A stretch of DNA of 64,000 nucleotides from Opitutia bacterium (GCA_947475065.1 CANJLB010000004.1:50757-114756); one strand, 5' to 3'; shown: positions 1 to 9,009, counted from the first letter of the stretch. Made by a program: numbers and translations. Notes: generated from the letters alone by a model not told the origin.

Positions 1-159
1 ATCGTCGAGTCGAAGGACGCGATGACGGCAGACTGGACGCGCCTGCCTTACGACCTGCTGCAGAAAATTTCCAGCCGCATCACCAACGAAGTGCGCGGCG
101 TAAGCCGCGTCGTGCTTGACATCAGTTCCAAGCCGCCCGCCACCATTGAGTGGGAGTGA
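1..159 (+). CDS. guaA: GMP synthase (glutamine-hydrolysing), C-terminal end only
   Basis: The window opens inside a reading frame that ends with TGA at 157-159. The 52 visible residues include [17 protein letters not shown] and end in PPATIEWE, which match the dimerisation domain at the C-terminus of GuaA; the IEWE ending is characteristic of that family. GuaA converts XMP to GMP in the cytoplasm using glutamine-derived ammonia. The start, the amidotransferase domain and the ATP-pyrophosphatase domain lie upstream of the window, so completeness cannot be judged. The next gene begins 87 nt downstream on the same strand. Confidence 0.9.
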   Translation: MVESKDAMTADWTRLPYDLLQKISSRITNEVRGVSRVVLDISSKPPATIEWE

Positions 160-246
160 GCGCACCCCGCACTTCCGCCCATACTCCCGCCTGCCAGTTT
201 TGTTTCCCTTTTCCCACGTTTTCCTGTCTCCTGTCCATTCCTCGCC

Positions 247-1074
247 ATGAAACTCCCCCTCCGCCTCCTTGCCGTCCTGAGCCTCATCCTGTCCGCGCTC
301 CCGCCGGTGCGCGCCGCCGATGATGTCGCCGCCGTCATCACCAGGTGCCGCGCGTTCGTCGGCAGCGAGACCGCGCTGAAAAGCATCCAATGCGTGCGCT
401 ATGTCGGCGTTTTGGAGGCGACGGACGCCAAGGGCGCAACCGTCATCAAAGGCCAGCTGGATGTGACCTTCCAAAGCCCCTACCGGATGCGCCAGGTCAT
501 CACGACCGCAAAAACCATCGAGACCACCGGGCTGGATGACTTCAGCTCATGGGTTTTGGAGCAAAACGCCGCCAATCCCGCGCAACGCCGTTTCAACCCG
601 CGCAAAGTCGAGGCGATCGCGCGCTCCCGCGCCAACGTCTGGGAAAATCTCGCCTTTTACCGCGGCATCGAGGCCGTCGGCGGCCGGATCGAGGACGCCG
701 GCACCGTAACCCTCGACGGCCAGACCGCCCGCAAACTCATCTTCCGGCATGACAACCAGATCCATTTTTCCCGCTGGTTCGACCCGGCGAGCGGCAGGCT
801 GCTCCTCACCGAGACGGACGACGGCACGGCCATCCGTGAGGAAGGCGAAATCCGCTCCGGCGGGCTGCGTTTCCCGAAGAAACTAGTGAACACCACCAAG
901 GACCCGGCCGGCACCACGGGCAAGCTGACCATCATCTTTGAGAAAATCACCGTCAACGAACCGCTCGACGCCGGCGCGTTCGCCCCGCCCCTCCTGGGTC
1001 CGCCGGCCGCCCCGGCAGGCGATGCGTTGAAGCTGCCCAAGCTCGGAACCGACCTCGCCCCGGCAGCCAAATAG
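247..1074 (+). CDS. Secreted LolA-like (outer-membrane lipoprotein sorting-type) protein of unknown role
   Basis: 275 residues. Residues 1-23 form a clear signal peptide (basic start, leucine-rich core, VRAA cleavage region). The mature part alternates short polar and hydrophobic strands (for example LDVTFQSPYRMRQVI, LTIIFEKITVNEPLDAGAF), a pattern seen in LolA/LolB-fold and DUF2092-like periplasmic proteins that bind lipid or lipoprotein. The final 25 residues are rich in proline and alanine. The ATG at 247 follows a pyrimidine-rich leader with no Shine-Dalgarno sequence. It sits between guaA and hisD on the same strand, but neither neighbour indicates its job. The fold call is by pattern only. 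Confidence 0.6.
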   Translation: MKLPLRLLAVLSLILSALPPVRAADDVAAVITRCRAFVGSETALKSIQCVRYVGVLEATDAKGATVIKGQLDVTFQSPYRMRQVITTAKTIETTGLDDFSSWVLEQNAANPAQRRFNPRKVEAIARSRANVWENLAFYRGIEAVGGRIEDAGTVTLDGQTARKLIFRHDNQIHFSRWFDPASGRLLLTETDDGTAIREEGEIRSGGLRFPKKLVNTTKDPAGTTGKLTIIFEKITVNEPLDAGAFAPPLLGPPAAPAGDALKLPKLGTDLAPAAK

Positions 1075-1148
1075 CCGCCGGCCACCTTTTTTTTCCCGCT
1101 CGCCCCCCTGCCGCGCCGGCCTCAGCCTGCGCGGCAAATTTTTCTCCC

Positions 1149-2453
1149 GTGCGCGCCCTGTCCTTCGCCTCAAAAAGCTTTTTCGCCGAGCTCACCCAGT
1201 TCTGCCGCAGCGCAGAGCCGTCGCCGGAAATCTCCGCCAACGTCGCCGCCATCCTCGCCGATGTGCGGACACGAGGCGACGCCGCCGTCGCCTATTATGC
1301 GGCGAAATTTGACGGCGCCAAATTGCGCGCCAACGAGTTTCGCGTCCGCCCCGCCGAACTCGCCGCCGCCGCCCACCGCCTGACCGCCCCCGAACGCAAG
1401 GCCCTGCGGGCCGTGCACGCCAGCATCGGGGCGTTTCACCGGAAAAATCTCCCGGCGGCGTGGCAGGGAAAAAACGCCCATGGGGCCGTGGTCGGGGAAA
1501 AATTTGATCCCATCCGCCGCGTCGGCCTCTACGTGCCCGGCGGACAGGTGCCGCTCGTTTCGACCGTGCTGATGACCGCCACACTGGCAAAGCTCGCCGG
1601 CTGCCCGGAGATCGCGGTCTTCACACCCTCCGACGCCCAAGGCCACGTCGCGCCCGCACTGCTCGCCGCGCTGCACCTCACCGGCGTCACCGAAGTCTGG
1701 AGGGTAGGCGGCGTGCAGGCCATCGCGGCGGCGGCCCATGGCACCGCGACGATCCCGGCGGTGGACAAGATTTTCGGCCCCGGCAGCGCGTGGGTCTGCG
1801 AGGCCAAGCGGCAGGTCTTCGGCATCATTGGGGTGGACTCGCTGCCCGGCCCAAGCGAGGTCATGCTCATCTGCGATGAAACCGCGCGCGCCGATTTCGC
1901 CGCCGCCGACCTGCTGGCCCAGGCCGAGCATGGCACCGGCCGGGAAAAAATCTATCTCGTAACCACCTCGCCGGGTGTCCTCGCCGCGATCCAGGCCGAG
2001 GTGGAGACCCAGCTCCGGACGCTCCCGCGCGCAGGGCAGACCGCCCGCGTGCTCGCCGAAGGATTCCTGACCGTGCAGGTGGACACCCTGGCGCAGGCCG
2101 CGCGCGTGGCCAACGAGGTTGCGCCGGAGCACCTGGAGCTGCTCGTCCGCCCGGCCGCGGAGAAAGCCCTGCTGCGGACCATCACTACCGCCGGCGCGAT
2201 CATGGTCGGCGAGCACACGCCAACAACGCTCGGCGATTTCGTCGCCGGCCCGAGCCATGTGCTGCCCACGGCCCGCGCCGCGCGTTTTTCCAGCGGGCTG
2301 CGGGTCGAGGACTTCCTGCGCCGCACGAGCGTCATCCGCTACGGCCCGGCGAGCCTCAAAAAGGCCGCCCCCACCGTCGCCGCCTTTGCCACGATGGAAA
2401 AGCTCGCCGCCCACGGCCGGTCCGTGGCGATCCGGACGCAGGGGGCCTCCTGA
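1149..2453 (+). CDS. hisD: Histidinol dehydrogenase
   Basis: 434 residues, normal for HisD. The enzyme oxidises L-histidinol to histidine in two NAD-dependent steps using a bound zinc ion. Visible family motifs are VPGGQVPLVSTVLM, the signature block GPGSAWVCEAKRQ followed by VDSLPGPSEV, zinc-ligand pair Q258/H261 in QAEHG, the catalytic Glu-His in PEHLEL (about residue 325), the GDFVAGPSHVLPTA block and the conserved His in AAHGRSV near the end. The start is GTG at 1149, preceded by a pyrimidine run (TTTTTCTCCC) and no Shine-Dalgarno sequence. It is first in the hisD-hisC-hisB-hisH cluster; hisC starts 24 nt after its stop. Confidence 0.96.
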   Translation: MRALSFASKSFFAELTQFCRSAEPSPEISANVAAILADVRTRGDAAVAYYAAKFDGAKLRANEFRVRPAELAAAAHRLTAPERKALRAVHASIGAFHRKNLPAAWQGKNAHGAVVGEKFDPIRRVGLYVPGGQVPLVSTVLMTATLAKLAGCPEIAVFTPSDAQGHVAPALLAALHLTGVTEVWRVGGVQAIAAAAHGTATIPAVDKIFGPGSAWVCEAKRQVFGIIGVDSLPGPSEVMLICDETARADFAAADLLAQAEHGTGREKIYLVTTSPGVLAAIQAEVETQLRTLPRAGQTARVLAEGFLTVQVDTLAQAARVANEVAPEHLELLVRPAAEKALLRTITTAGAIMVGEHTPTTLGDFVAGPSHVLPTARAARFSSGLRVEDFLRRTSVIRYGPASLKKAAPTVAAFATMEKLAAHGRSVAIRTQGAS

Positions 2454-2477
2454 CGGCACCCCACCCTTTCTCCGCCC

Positions 2478-3611
2478 GTGGCATCACTCCTTCATCCAAA
2501 GTCGGAAATCGAAAGTCTCGCCCGGCCCCACATGGCCGGCCTCCACGCCTACACGCCCGGCCTGCAGCCGACGGAGCCCGGCTGGGTGAAACTCAACACC
2601 AACGAGTGCCCCTACCCGCCCAGCCCGCGCGTGGCCGAGGCCATCCACCGAGAGACCGGCGACGACGGCGCCTCGCTGCGGCTCTACCCGAATCCGAAGA
2701 GCACGCCGCTGCGCGCTGCGGTCGCGCGGCTGCACGGCCACTGCCTCACCGAGGAAAACGTCATCATCGGCAACGGCTCCGACGACCTGCTCAACCTCCT
2801 CGTGCGCGTCTTTGGCGGCCCCGCCGCCGCAACCGGCTTCACCCTGCCGAGCTACTCGCTCTACCCGGTGCTGGTGGCGATCCAGGACGGCGCGACGCAG
2901 CCCATCGGGTTCGACCGCACGATGCGTCTGCCGGTTGCAGCCATGGCCGCATCGGGAGCACGCGCTTTTTTTCTCACCTCGCCCAATGCGCCGACCGGGG
3001 TCGCCTTTGCCAACGCCGACCTGGCGGCCGTGCTCGCGCGTTTCCCCGGCGTGCTCGTCGTGGACGAGGCCTATGCGCCCTTTGCCCGCGAAAACACCCT
3101 GCCGCTGCTCGCACGCCATCCGCGCCTCGTCATCGTCCGCACGCTCTCCAAAGCCCATGCGCTCGCCGGCCTCCGTGTCGGCTATGCGCTCGCGCAGCCG
3201 GAGATCATCGGCCTGCTCGACCGGGTGCGCGACAGCTACAACGTCAGCCGCCTCGCGCAGGCGGCCGCACTCGCCGCGCTTGGCGACCCCGGCTACTATG
3301 ACGGCCTCATCGCCCGCATCACCGGCACGCGCGACGCCTTTGCCGCCGCCTGCGTCGCGCGCGGCTGGTTCACCTATCCCTCCCAGGCCAACTTTGTCTT
3401 CACCGAACCGCGCGACGCCACGGGCGCAACCGGGCCGGCCGTCGCGCAAGCGCTCCATGATTACCTGCTGACGCGCAAAATCCTCGTGCGCCATTTCCCC
3501 AACCACGCCTTGACCGCGCCGTTTCTGCGCGTCAGCGTCGGGACCGATGGCGAGATGCTCACCGTCAACCAAGCCTTCGACTCATGGCCGACCCACGCAA
3601 AGCAACCGTAA
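2478..3611 (+). CDS. hisC: Histidinol-phosphate aminotransferase
   Basis: 377 residues; fold-type I PLP aminotransferase that transaminates imidazole acetol phosphate to histidinol phosphate. Visible are the substrate-binding [13 protein letters not shown] near the start, [27 protein letters not shown] and the PLP lysine K225 in [16 protein letters not shown], followed by an FLRVSVGT ending. The GTG at 2478 is used; an ATG at 2532 would remove 18 residues that are probably dispensable, and the first residues (LHPKSEIES) come from a short word-repeat also seen elsewhere in the window. The 3' end overlaps hisB by 28 nt, implying coupled translation. Confidence 0.94.
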   Translation: MASLLHPKSEIESLARPHMAGLHAYTPGLQPTEPGWVKLNTNECPYPPSPRVAEAIHRETGDDGASLRLYPNPKSTPLRAAVARLHGHCLTEENVIIGNGSDDLLNLLVRVFGGPAAATGFTLPSYSLYPVLVAIQDGATQPIGFDRTMRLPVAAMAASGARAFFLTSPNAPTGVAFANADLAAVLARFPGVLVVDEAYAPFARENTLPLLARHPRLVIVRTLSKAHALAGLRVGYALAQPEIIGLLDRVRDSYNVSRLAQAAALAALGDPGYYDGLIARITGTRDAFAAACVARGWFTYPSQANFVFTEPRDATGATGPAVAQALHDYLLTRKILVRHFPNHALTAPFLRVSVGTDGEMLTVNQAFDSWPTHAKQP

Positions 3612-4180
3612 CGCGCAAGACTGCGGAAACCGACATCGCGCTCACCCTCGCGCTGGACGGCACCGGCGTGTCCAAGACCGAGACCGGCGTGCCGTTTCTC
3701 GACCACATGCTCACGCTGTTCGCGAAGCACGGCCTCTTTGACCTGGAGGTAAAGTGCATCGGCGACGTGGCCGTGGACTACCACCACACCGTCGAGGACA
3801 CGGGCCTCGTGCTGGGCGAGGCCTTCAAGCGCGCGCTCGGCGAGAAGCTCGGCCTCCGCCGCTACGGTTTTTTCCTGCTGCCCATGGACGAGTCGCTCGC
3901 CCGCGTAGTGGTGGACCTCGGCGGCCGGCCGCACCTCGTCTATGACGTGACGACGCCGACGATGTTCGTGCGCGACTTCAACATCACGCTAGTGAAGGAG
4001 TTCTGCCGCGCTTTCAGCAACGCGCTGGGCTGCAACCTGCACGTGGCGCTCGTGTATGGCGAGGAGCCGCACCATGCGGCGGAGGCCGTCTTCAAGGGCC
4101 TCGCCCGCGCGCTCGACCTGGCGACACAGATTGATCCCCGTGCCGCCGGGCAGCTGCCGAGCACGAAGGGGAAACTGTAG
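3584..4180 (+). CDS. hisB: Imidazoleglycerol-phosphate dehydratase
   Basis: 198 residues, the usual length of the monofunctional dehydratase without the phosphatase domain found in E. coli HisB. It removes water from imidazole glycerol phosphate using a di-manganese centre. The duplicated metal-binding motifs are visible: [15 protein letters not shown] and [14 protein letters not shown] in the first half, and [18 protein letters not shown] in the second. The ATG at 3584 lies inside hisC. The stop TAG is also the first three bases of the palindromic element that separates it from hisH. Confidence 0.96.
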   Translation: MADPRKATVTRKTAETDIALTLALDGTGVSKTETGVPFLDHMLTLFAKHGLFDLEVKCIGDVAVDYHHTVEDTGLVLGEAFKRALGEKLGLRRYGFFLLPMDESLARVVVDLGGRPHLVYDVTTPTMFVRDFNITLVKEFCRAFSNALGCNLHVALVYGEEPHHAAEAVFKGLARALDLATQIDPRAAGQLPSTKGKL

Positions 4181-4229
4181 GGCGCGTGTCATGCACGCGC
4201 CGCCGGCGTCTGCAAGCCAGACGCCCTAT
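4178..4229. repeat. Double-hairpin palindromic (REP-like) element filling the hisB-hisH gap
   Basis: Two perfect 8-bp stems with 5-nt loops lie in tandem. The first has arms GGCGCGTG (4181-4188) and CACGCGCC (4194-4201); the second has arms GGCGTCTG (4205-4212) and CAGACGCC (4218-4225). The outer ends TAGGGCG (4178-4184) and CGCCCTA (4223-4229) are also complementary, so the whole unit could form an alternative cruciform. The element supplies the hisB stop codon and ends inside the hisH start codon. Similar palindromes are, from memory, dispersed in verrucomicrobial genomes. In RNA it could act as a processing, pausing or translation-modulating site. Confidence 0.75.
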
Positions 4230-4863
4230 GAACATGATCACCATCGCCGTCATTGACACCGGCATCTGCAACCTCCGCAGCGTCACCAAGGCGCTGGAGG
4301 CGGTGGGTGCGTCGCCGCGTGTCGTGCGCTCGCCTGCCGAGCTGGCCGCCGCCGGCGCCCCCGGCCTCGTGCTGCCGGGGGTGGGGGCGCTGCGCGACTG
4401 CGTGGCCTCGCTTCACACCAGCGGCCTCGCCGGCAGCGTGCGCGCGTGGATCGCCGCCGACCGGCCGTTTCTCGGCGTGTGCCTCGGCATGCAGGCGCTG
4501 TTTGACCGCTCGGAGGAGGGCAACGTGACCGGCCTCGGCATCTTCCCCGGAGAGGTCGTGCGCTTCCGCCGACCGCCCGAACTCAAGATTCCGCACATGG
4601 GCTGGAACACGGTTCGCTTTGTGCAGCCGCGCCCGGCCCTCGGCACCGGACTCTCGCCTGATTCCGATGCCTTTTATTTCGTCCACAGTTTTCATTGCGT
4701 GCCCGCCGACCGGGCGCTGGTGCTGGCCGAATGCGACTACGGCGGCGTGTTCACGGCCGCGATCGCACGCGGCCGGGTGTTCGCCACCCAGTTTCATCCC
4801 GAAAAAAGCCAGGCCAAGGGACTCCAGATCTACCGTAACTTCGCGACCGTGGCGGCCGCGTGA
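4228..4863 (+). CDS. hisH: Imidazole glycerol phosphate synthase, glutamine amidotransferase subunit
   Basis: 211 residues from the ATG at 4228. Class I glutamine amidotransferase that feeds ammonia to HisF in the conversion of PRFAR to IGP and AICAR. The nucleophile is C85 in FLGVCLGMQALFD, and the His-Glu pair lies in TQFHPEKSQ near the C-terminus; IPHMGWN is also typical. A GTG at 4186 would add 14 basic residues encoded by the palindromic element and is not credible. The partner hisF, and hisA, hisG and hisI, are not in the window, so the pathway is split. It converges with the next gene, leaving only 6 nt between stops. Confidence 0.94.
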   Translation: MNMITIAVIDTGICNLRSVTKALEAVGASPRVVRSPAELAAAGAPGLVLPGVGALRDCVASLHTSGLAGSVRAWIAADRPFLGVCLGMQALFDRSEEGNVTGLGIFPGEVVRFRRPPELKIPHMGWNTVRFVQPRPALGTGLSPDSDAFYFVHSFHCVPADRALVLAECDYGGVFTAAIARGRVFATQFHPEKSQAKGLQIYRNFATVAAA

Positions 4864-4869
4864 TTCCGC

Positions 4870-5586
4870 TCACTTCGCCCAGAGGTTGTATTTCAGGATC
4901 GCGTAGATGGCGCGGAAGCCGTCGCGCCAGCCGATTTTTTTACCCTCGGCATAGGTGCGTCCATAGTAGCTCACGCCGACCTCATAAATGGTGCAGCCGG
5001 TGCGCGCGAGCTTGGCCGTGATCTCGGGCTCGAAACCAAAGCGGTTTTCCCTAAGGGTGATCTTCTGCAGGACCTCGCGGCGCATGACCTTGTAGCAGGT
5101 CTCCATGTCGGTGAGATTGATGTTGGTCATCATGTTCGAGAGCAGCGTGAGAAACCGGTTGCCGACCATGTGCCAGAAATAAACTACGCGATGGGCGTCA
5201 CTGCCCATGAAGCGCGAGCCGAAGACCACGTCGGCCCGGCCGGCGAAGATGGGCGCGAGTAGCTTGGGGTATTCGTTCGGGTCGTATTCGAGGTCGGCGT
5301 CCTGAATGATGACGATGTCGCCGGTGGCGGCGGCAAAGCCGGTGCGGAGCGCGGCGCCCTTGCCTTGGTTGACCTCATGGAAAATCACGCGGGCCAGCTT
5401 GCCGTCAATCTCGGCGCGCAGCAGGTCGCGCGTGCCGTCCGCCGAGCAGTCGTCCACGATGATGATCTCCTTGCGTACGACCGGTGCGGCGCGCACGGCG
5501 GCGAGGATGGCGTGGATGGTCTTCCGCTCGTTGTAACAAGGGATGACAATGGAGACCAGCGGCGGTTCGGCAGGGGCGGAGGACAT
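4870..5586 (-). CDS. Family 2 glycosyltransferase (dolichol-phosphate mannose synthase-like)
   Basis: 238 residues from the ATG at 5586; an upstream ATG at 5637 would add a proline-rich 17-residue tail. GT-A fold motifs are [36 protein letters not shown] and the metal-binding [14 protein letters not shown]. The later [14 protein letters not shown] and [13 protein letters not shown] blocks are typical of polyprenyl-phosphate hexose transferases. No membrane segments follow the catalytic domain, so it is the soluble DPM1-like type, acting at the cytoplasmic face of the inner membrane. The sugar is not predictable. It converges on hisH and is separated from the next minus-strand gene by about 65 nt. 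Confidence 0.88.
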   Translation of the reverse strand: MSSAPAEPPLVSIVIPCYNERKTIHAILAAVRAAPVVRKEIIIVDDCSADGTRDLLRAEIDGKLARVIFHEVNQGKGAALRTGFAAATGDIVIIQDADLEYDPNEYPKLLAPIFAGRADVVFGSRFMGSDAHRVVYFWHMVGNRFLTLLSNMMTNINLTDMETCYKVMRREVLQKITLRENRFGFEPEITAKLARTGCTIYEVGVSYYGRTYAEGKKIGWRDGFRAIYAILKYNLWAK

Positions 5587-5652
5587 GCTGGGGGCTGAGT
5601 CAGGCCAACCTGGCGGCGGGCGCAAGCCCGGAGCCACGAGATCTAGACAGAA

Positions 5653-6120
5653 CTACGGGGTCTTCTGCCATAGCACCGAGCGCGGGCGCTTTCGGGAAGA
5701 AAAGAACTCGCGCAACAATTCCACTGCCTTGTCCTTTGCGATGCATTTCGCACTGGAAACCCAAAACGGCTCACCGTCACCTGTTTGAAGGCAAACTCTG
5801 TCCGCCATTTCCTCTGCCTGGGACGATGGGATGGTCCATTCCTCGTCATTTTCCTCAAATGTGACGTGCGCGAGATTAGCTTTGGCGCAAACACCGAGCT
5901 GAACAACTTCGTCGGGAATTTTCATGGCAAGGAGCGGATACAGAATTTTTTCCCACCGCTCCGGTGACTTTCCGCTCTTGAGAATCAAATACACGCTCAC
6001 TGCGGACTTTTGAAAGGCCGACACGCACAGGGAGTCGAGCTCTTCCAACGACCGGACTGCCTGTCCCTCCTTTTCATCGACCTCAAAGATAAACTGGCCC
6101 GGTTTCATAGGTGCATCCAT
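5653..6120 (-). CDS. Uncharacterised 155-residue protein translationally coupled to hprK
   Basis: The hprK stop and this start share bases as TGATG at 6122-6118, so translation is probably coupled. An internal ATG at 6108 (MKPGQFIFEVDE) is an alternative start. The product is acidic and soluble with no signal peptide or membrane segment: a helix-rich first half (RSLEELDSLCVSAFQKSA, then SPERWEKILYPLLA), then strands (LGVCAKANLAHVTFEEND) and a basic C-terminus (SSRKRPRSVLW). The family is not recognised. Codon use is less GC-biased than in its neighbours. The coupling suggests a link to HprK, but no function can be assigned. Confidence 0.7.
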   Translation of the reverse strand: MDAPMKPGQFIFEVDEKEGQAVRSLEELDSLCVSAFQKSAVSVYLILKSGKSPERWEKILYPLLAMKIPDEVVQLGVCAKANLAHVTFEENDEEWTIPSSQAEEMADRVCLQTGDGEPFWVSSAKCIAKDKAVELLREFFSSRKRPRSVLWQKTP

Positions 6121-7112
6121 CACTTCTCCCGTGAGTCGGTGAGACGGGCGGGCTTGGCGGGGGCGGCAGCCCGCTGGCTCATGTGGGCGATGAGGCGGTC
6201 GTTGAAATTCTTGGCCGGGTCGTGCCCCATTTTTTTGAGCGCATGCGTCAGGGCGGCGACCTCGACCATGCGCGCCATGTCGCGGCCGGGACGGACGTAG
6301 AGCTCGATGTGCGGCAGCCGCTGGCCGAGGATCTCGTAAAAATTTTCCTCCAGGCCGGTGCGCTCCTCGAGGACCTCGGGCGTCCACTCGCGGAGGGAAA
6401 TGACGAGGTCCACCCGTTTCTCGAGCCGGATAGACTTCACGCCGAACATCTCGGCGATGTTGATGATGCCGAGGCCGCGACACTCCATATAGCCGCGGTT
6501 CAGCGCGCGTGACGAGGCCATGAGCTCGCGTTCGTCGAGCAGCCGGATGGCCGTGAGGTCGTCGGCCACCAAGGAATGGCCGCGCTCGACGAGGGCGAGG
6601 GCACACTCGCTCTTGCCGACGCCGGAGTCGCCACGGAGCATGACGCCCACGCCCTTGAGGTCGAGGGTGGTGGCGTGCTCGGTCGTCGTGGGCGCGAACT
6701 CGTTGTCCACGCAGAGGGTGGCGAGGTTGACCCAGTTCATCGTGATCATGGGTGTGCGGAAAAGCGGCAGGCCGCGCCGGGCCGCGATGGCGAGCAGAGG
6801 CGGCGTGGGGTGGTAGTTGCGCGTGAGCACGAGACACGGCACATGGCGTCGGACCATTTGCTCAACAATCCAGCCCTGCCGCCGCAGGGTGAGCCCGCGA
6901 AAATAAGTCATCTCCGCCGCGCCGAAGACCTGGACGCGCTTGTTGGCGAAATACTTGAAGTAGCCGGTGAGCGCGAGCGAAGGACGGTTGATGCTGCCCT
7001 CCTTGATGAGGCGGGGCAGGCCGGCCGCGCCGGTGACGAGATCGAGCTGCAGCTTCTCGCGGTAGGTTTCGAGGAAGTGCGCGACGGTGATGCCGGGATG
7101 AGGGGAGGGCAT
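6120..7112 (-). CDS. hprK: HPr kinase/phosphorylase
   Basis: 330 residues, typical of HprK. The bifunctional enzyme phosphorylates or dephosphorylates a serine on HPr-type carriers in response to metabolic state. The N-terminal domain ends near residue 135. The Walker A loop is GDSGVGKS (161-168), followed by ALVERGHSLVADD and the family signature ECRGLGIINIAEMFG, in which the catalytic glutamate and arginine sit. No HPr, EI or PTS permease is in the window; in many Gram-negative bacteria HprK occurs with an incomplete PTS used only for regulation. It follows lptB after 117 nt on the same strand and is coupled to the 5653-6120 gene. Confidence 0.94.
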   Translation of the reverse strand: MPSPHPGITVAHFLETYREKLQLDLVTGAAGLPRLIKEGSINRPSLALTGYFKYFANKRVQVFGAAEMTYFRGLTLRRQGWIVEQMVRRHVPCLVLTRNYHPTPPLLAIAARRGLPLFRTPMITMNWVNLATLCVDNEFAPTTTEHATTLDLKGVGVMLRGDSGVGKSECALALVERGHSLVADDLTAIRLLDERELMASSRALNRGYMECRGLGIINIAEMFGVKSIRLEKRVDLVISLREWTPEVLEERTGLEENFYEILGQRLPHIELYVRPGRDMARMVEVAALTHALKKMGHDPAKNFNDRLIAHMSQRAAAPAKPARLTDSREK

Positions 7113-7229
7113 GGCGCGGAAAGTAGTGGGCAGCGCGCAGCGGGTAGCGAGTAGAAAACCAGCGGCCCAGGAACGGCGGCGGGGGCCGGGAATTAGAAAC
7201 GCCCGTGACCCGTCACCCGCGATCCCTTC

Positions 7230-7991
7230 TCACATGTTGAAATCCTTGCCGAGGTAGAACTCGCGCGCCTCGGGGTCGTTGATGAGAAATTCGGCCGACC
7301 CTTCCTTGAACACGCGGCCTTCGCGGATGAGGTAGGCGCGGTCCACTACGCGCAGCGTCTCACGGACGTTGTGGTCCGTGATGACGATACCCAGACCGCG
7401 CGCCTTGAGCTGGAGCAGCACACGCTGCACCTCGGCGACGGAAATGGGGTCGATCGCAGCAAATGGTTCGTCGAGCAGCAGAAACTTGGGATCGGTGACG
7501 AGCGCGCGGGCGATCTCCAGCCGGCGGCGTTCGCCGCCTGAGAGCGTGTAGGCGGGCTGGGTGGCGACCTGCGTGAGATTGAACTCCTCGAGCTGGCGCG
7601 CGACGAGCGCGGCCCGGTCGCGGCGGCGCACGCCCACGGCCTCGGCGATGGCGAGGATGTTCTGCGCGACCGTGAGCTTGCGAAAGGTGGAGGCTTCCTG
7701 CGGCAGGTAGCCGAGGCCCAGCCGCGCCCGCTCGTGCATCCGACGGCGCGTGATGTCGCGGCCGTTGAGCAACACCCGGCCACGCGAGGCCGGCACGAGC
7801 CCGACCATGAGGTAAAAGGTGGTCGTCTTGCCCGCACCGTTGGGGCCGAGAAACCCGACAATCTCGCCGGCGCACACATGGAGGTCCACACCGTTGACGA
7901 CCGTGCGCGAGCCGTAGGTCTTGATCAGGCCCTCGGCGCGGATCTCGGACACGGCGGGCACGGCCGCGGCGGAGACGGGGGAATTGCTCAT
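7230..7991 (-). CDS. lptB: LPS export ABC transporter ATP-binding protein
   Basis: 253 residues. Cytoplasmic ATPase of the LptB2FG transporter that drives lipopolysaccharide to the outer membrane. Walker A GPNGAGKTT (49-57), Q-loop in YLPQEAST, the signature LSGGERRRLEIARAL (from 150), Walker B LLLDEP (about 171-176) and switch H207 in ITDHNVRE are all intact. The C-terminal FYLGKDFNM is typical of LptB. The start overlaps the lptA-like stop as ATGA (7988-7991), making this the fourth gene of the kdsC-lptC-lptA-lptB unit. lptF and lptG are not here. Confidence 0.95.
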   Translation of the reverse strand: MSNSPVSAAAVPAVSEIRAEGLIKTYGSRTVVNGVDLHVCAGEIVGFLGPNGAGKTTTFYLMVGLVPASRGRVLLNGRDITRRRMHERARLGLGYLPQEASTFRKLTVAQNILAIAEAVGVRRRDRAALVARQLEEFNLTQVATQPAYTLSGGERRRLEIARALVTDPKFLLLDEPFAAIDPISVAEVQRVLLQLKARGLGIVITDHNVRETLRVVDRAYLIREGRVFKEGSAEFLINDPEAREFYLGKDFNM

Positions 7992-8527
7992 GGCTGCTTG
8001 GCGGGGGCCGACAGGGTTTTGGGGAGATCAACTCCCAGGGCCTTGATCGTCGGAATTGTGAACTCGGGGTTGGAGACCTCGACGACTCCTCTGGTGATCG
8101 TGATAATGCTGCCCTTCTGGATAAACGGCTCCTTGCCATCGTTGACGGTGATCACCGGCCCCTCTGTCAGCACAATCTTGTCCTCGTCAGGAAAAAACTC
8201 GGCTCGACCACAACTGGCCTCGCGACCGCTCTGCGAGATGTGCACATGCCCGGTGACAAGGAGTGACTTGATCTTGTCATGTTTGGACAACTCGACCGAG
8301 CCCACCAACACCCCGTCGAGATGGTCACAGGTGATGCGAAGGTTGGTTCCCGTCAGGGTGACGGCCTGGTCCAGGGTGATCAAGGTTTCCTGGCTGTTGC
8401 GCACCATTTTGCCTTTGATTGCAGTGATCACGGTCGGCTGCTCCGCGTCCGCCGCCGGCGGGGCGGAAGCGGACGCAAAAAGCAGCGAGGCGGAAGCGAA
8501 TAACCAGAGGAAACGTGAGGGTTTCAT
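7988..8527 (-). CDS. lptA: LptA-like periplasmic LPS-transport (OstA fold) protein
   Basis: 179 residues from the ATG at 8527, which overlaps the preceding stop as ATGA; this overlap decides the start over an in-frame GTG or ATG further upstream. Residues 1-28 form a signal peptide (KPSRFLWLFASASLLFASA). The mature part is a run of short beta repeats (VTLTGTNLRITCDHLDG, KSLLVTGHVHISQSGREAS, DKIVLTEGPVITVNDG) typical of the OstA/LptA jellyroll that forms the periplasmic LPS bridge. Position between an LptC-like gene and lptB supports the call strongly; sequence alone would only give the OstA fold. Confidence 0.82.
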   Translation of the reverse strand: MKPSRFLWLFASASLLFASASAPPAADAEQPTVITAIKGKMVRNSQETLITLDQAVTLTGTNLRITCDHLDGVLVGSVELSKHDKIKSLLVTGHVHISQSGREASCGRAEFFPDEDKIVLTEGPVITVNDGKEPFIQKGSIITITRGVVEVSNPEFTIPTIKALGVDLPKTLSAPAKQP

Positions 8528-9009
8528 TTGAAGAGGGCCGGAAGACTGGTGCTTATGACCACACGGGTGTTCTTTTCGATTAAAACGGTGTTGGTGTTTT
8601 GGTCGTAACTCCACTGCTCGCCGGAGATTTCCAACGCGGGGTCGGTATGCACGATGCTCACAGTCGAGTCACCGTGCAAAATCTTCCGGTCGGTCTGCAC
8701 GTTGGCGGCAGGTGTGACGAGCTCGGTGTCCACGTCATCCGCGGCGTTACGCCTGTATTTCGTGAGGTGGACCCCAGTGGCATCGTATTCCGTGGGGCTG
8801 ATTACGCGCACGGTGTCGAAACTGATCCACACATCGCGGTAGCCCTCCTTGGTGAAGGTGCGCGGCGAAATCTTTTTGCCCGACGCGGGTGCATCCGCCC
8901 CGGAGAGGAACAGGGCGCAGGGCACGAGAAGCAGGGCAGCCGCAAAAACAGGCGCGGCGCGGGTGCCGCGGCGGAACAGGGCAGGCAGGCGGGGGCGGTG
9001 GAGGCTCAT
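8524..9009 (-). CDS. lptC: LptC-like LPS export protein (single membrane anchor plus OstA-fold domain)
   Basis: 161 residues. A basic N-terminus (HRPRLPALFRRGTR) precedes one hydrophobic segment (about 18-38), fitting the inner-membrane anchor or signal peptide of LptC. The remainder is beta-rich and ends in GEQWSYDQNTNTVLIEKNTRVVI, which resembles the conserved end of LptC-family proteins. It would pass LPS from LptFG to LptA. Both ends overlap neighbours by 4 nt (kdsC at 9006-9009 and lptA at 8524-8527), so it is embedded in one translationally coupled operon. The exact subfamily is inferred mainly from context. Confidence 0.75.
   Translation of the reverse strand: MSLHRPRLPALFRRGTRAAPVFAAALLLVPCALFLSGADAPASGKKISPRTFTKEGYRDVWISFDTVRVISPTEYDATGVHLTKYRRNAADDVDTELVTPAANVQTDRKILHGDSTVSIVHTDPALEISGEQWSYDQNTNTVLIEKNTRVVISTSLPALFK

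Noticed and set aside
6120..6837. Extension of the 155-residue gene upstream through hprK
   Set aside because: That part is an arginine/histidine-rich shadow of hprK; the TGATG overlap at 6118-6122 marks the real start.
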